6,206 bases of DNA from positions 1 to 6,206 of the forward strand of contig DUGW01000136.1 of NCBI GenBank assembly GCA_013331125.1, given 5' to 3'. Below are positions 5,816 through 6,206 of the stretch, in pieces. The position numbers and the translations under genes are program-made. Origin of the DNA: Candidatus Woesearchaeota archaeon (GTDB lineage Archaea; Nanoarchaeota; Nanoarchaeia; Woesearchaeales; UBA11576). The notes below the pieces were generated by a model. It was not told the origin of the DNA. It saw nothing but the letters and a program-made list of their open reading frames with translations, and made no database searches. Position 1 is the stretch's first letter; every line of letters starts with the position of its first letter.

Positions 5816-5839
5816 CCATGAGACCCTTTCAGGTCATGG
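5816..5839. repeat. Imperfect inverted repeat in the operon leader
   Basis: CCATGAGACC (5816-5825) is the reverse complement of GGTCATGG (5832-5839) apart from an extra GA, with a 6-nt loop CTTTCA. It could be an RNA hairpin 28 nt before the ATPase start, or a protein-binding site. Nothing in the sequence tells these apart. Confidence 0.4.
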
Positions 5840-5875
5840 ATTCACCTCTATTTCAAACATCTATAAGCACCTCTA
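5834..5875 (-). promoter_or_regulatory. Leader with two mini-ORFs, each with its own Shine-Dalgarno motif
   Basis: TAGAGGTG (5868-5875) precedes, by 7 nt, an ATG at 5860 opening the 8-codon frame MFEIEVNP, which ends with TGA at 5834-5836. A second TAGAGGTG (5843-5850) lies 5 nt before an ATG at 5837. That ATG overlaps the first stop as ATGA and opens a two-codon frame (Met-Thr-stop). The first mini-ORF is in the same frame as the ATPase gene. Translation of either is unproven; the arrangement resembles upstream-ORF control or a decayed start region. Confidence 0.35.
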
Positions 5876-5880
5876 CTATA

Positions 5881-5888
5881 ATATAAAA
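5881..5888 (-). promoter_or_regulatory. Candidate TATA box of the ABC operon (proximal)
   Basis: On the minus strand TTTTATAT is centred at 5884.5. A start 25-27 nt downstream falls at about 5858-5860, beside the first mini-ORF ATG, and leaves a leader of about 70 nt before the ATPase gene. Confidence 0.45.
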
Positions 5889-5910
5889 CATAACTACTGA
5901 AACTCTTTCT

Positions 5911-5920
5911 ATTTATAAAT
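5911..5920 (-). promoter_or_regulatory. Candidate TATA box of the ABC operon (distal)
   Basis: ATTTATAAAT is a perfect 10-nt palindrome, close to the TATA box at 1533-1540. On the minus strand it would start RNA near 5889, giving a ~100-nt leader that contains both mini-ORFs. No plus-strand gene is seen within reach to use it in the other direction. Confidence 0.45.
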
Positions 5921-5960
5921 AATGTGGGTTTTCCGTCCATGATTTGTGGCCATAAAGCGC

Positions 5961-5991
5961 TAAAAAAGAAAAAACTGGGGCTTACCAGCCC
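5961..5991 (-). terminator. Hairpin plus T-tract terminator after the P-type ATPase gene
   Basis: Read on the minus strand, GGGCT-GGTA-AGCCC (5991-5978) is followed after CAG by TTTTTTCTTTTTT (5974-5962). It lies 26 nt after the stop of the partial gene at 6018 and upstream of the ABC operon promoters, so it separates the two transcription units. Confidence 0.75.
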
Positions 5992-6017
5992 ATATCAAAG
6001 TAGCTACCTTATCCGCG

Positions 6018-6206
6018 TCACTCCCTTCTTGTCGGGTAAAGCTCCATCTTCTCGCGCTCCCTGAGTTCGGCCTGGAGCAGTGTCTTCTGCAGCTCTATGA
6101 AGATTATCGCGCTCGAAGAGACCACAAAGATAGGGATCCAGTCGAACATGCCAAGAGATACAGTGCCGAAGATCGCCTGGAGAGGCGGAAGATATATCAC
6201 CAGGAT
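6018..6206 (-). CDS. C-terminal end of a cation-transporting P-type ATPase; 5' part outside window
   Basis: The frame is open to the window edge, so only the last 62 residues are seen. They read ILVIYLPPLQAIFGTV, then a loop SLGMFDW, a hydrophobic segment IPIFVVSSSAIIFI, and ELQK with a charged tail ending YPTRRE. The PPLQ-x-x-F-x-T-x-x-L-x-x-x-DW pattern, followed by a last TM helix ending in E-x-x-K, is typical of the final two helices (M9-M10) of Ca2+/Na+-type P-type ATPases. The catalytic DKTG motif and ion-binding residues lie outside the window, so the ion cannot be named. The terminator at 5961-5991 closes this gene. Confidence 0.75.
   Translation of the reverse strand: MLVIYLPPLQAIFGTVSLGMFDWIPIFVVSSSAIIFIELQKTLLQAELREREKMELYPTRRE

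Noticed and set aside
1..6206. CRISPR array, insertion sequence or phage genes
   Set aside because: No regularly spaced repeats, transposase motifs, terminal repeats or phage structural proteins were seen anywhere in the window.

Overview
The window looks like part of an archaeal chromosome. The supporting signs are a tRNA gene interrupted by an intron with a bulge-helix-bulge splice motif, TATA boxes of the form TTTATAAA placed about 25-30 nt before gene starts, one gene that looks leaderless, Shine-Dalgarno motifs of the GAGGTG type, and a secreted COG1361-like (S-layer/CARDB-type) protein encoded beside a MacB-type ABC transporter. The lineage cannot be fixed from the sequence; a DPANN-type archaeon or a euryarchaeon would both fit.

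Left part (1-1510). The window opens inside the 3' end of a gene whose product ends like a histone deacetylase / acetoin-utilisation amidohydrolase and then carries a lysine-rich, histone-H1-like tail. A small HAD phosphatase gene follows 13 nt later on the same strand. It converges, with an 11-bp overlap, on a second HAD gene of the phosphoserine-phosphatase-like type on the minus strand.

Middle (1511-1714). A palindromic TATA box lies between the second HAD gene and a tRNA-Ser(UGA) gene, at a suitable distance to serve both. The tRNA gene is split inside the T loop (position 59/60) by a 47-nt intron. Both junctions fit the archaeal splicing endonuclease substrate, and removing the intron restores a normal TTCAAAT loop.

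Right part (1715-5800, all minus strand). A four-gene cluster, read in transcription order, encodes a MacB/LolD-type ATPase, a secreted and membrane-anchored COG1361-like protein, a MacB/FtsX-type permease, and a VTT (DedA/SNARE-associated) membrane protein. The first two genes overlap by ATGA, and the others are separated by 63 and 34 nt, so they are probably one operon. The ATPase and permease would form a mechanotransmission-type ABC machine in the cytoplasmic membrane. The COG1361-like protein is the natural candidate for its extracytoplasmic partner. The leader of this operon (5801-5920) holds two TATA-like boxes, two mini-ORFs each preceded by its own Shine-Dalgarno motif, and an imperfect inverted repeat.

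Far right (5961-6206). A hairpin plus T-tract terminator follows the C-terminal end of a gene that looks like a cation-transporting P-type ATPase and runs off the window.
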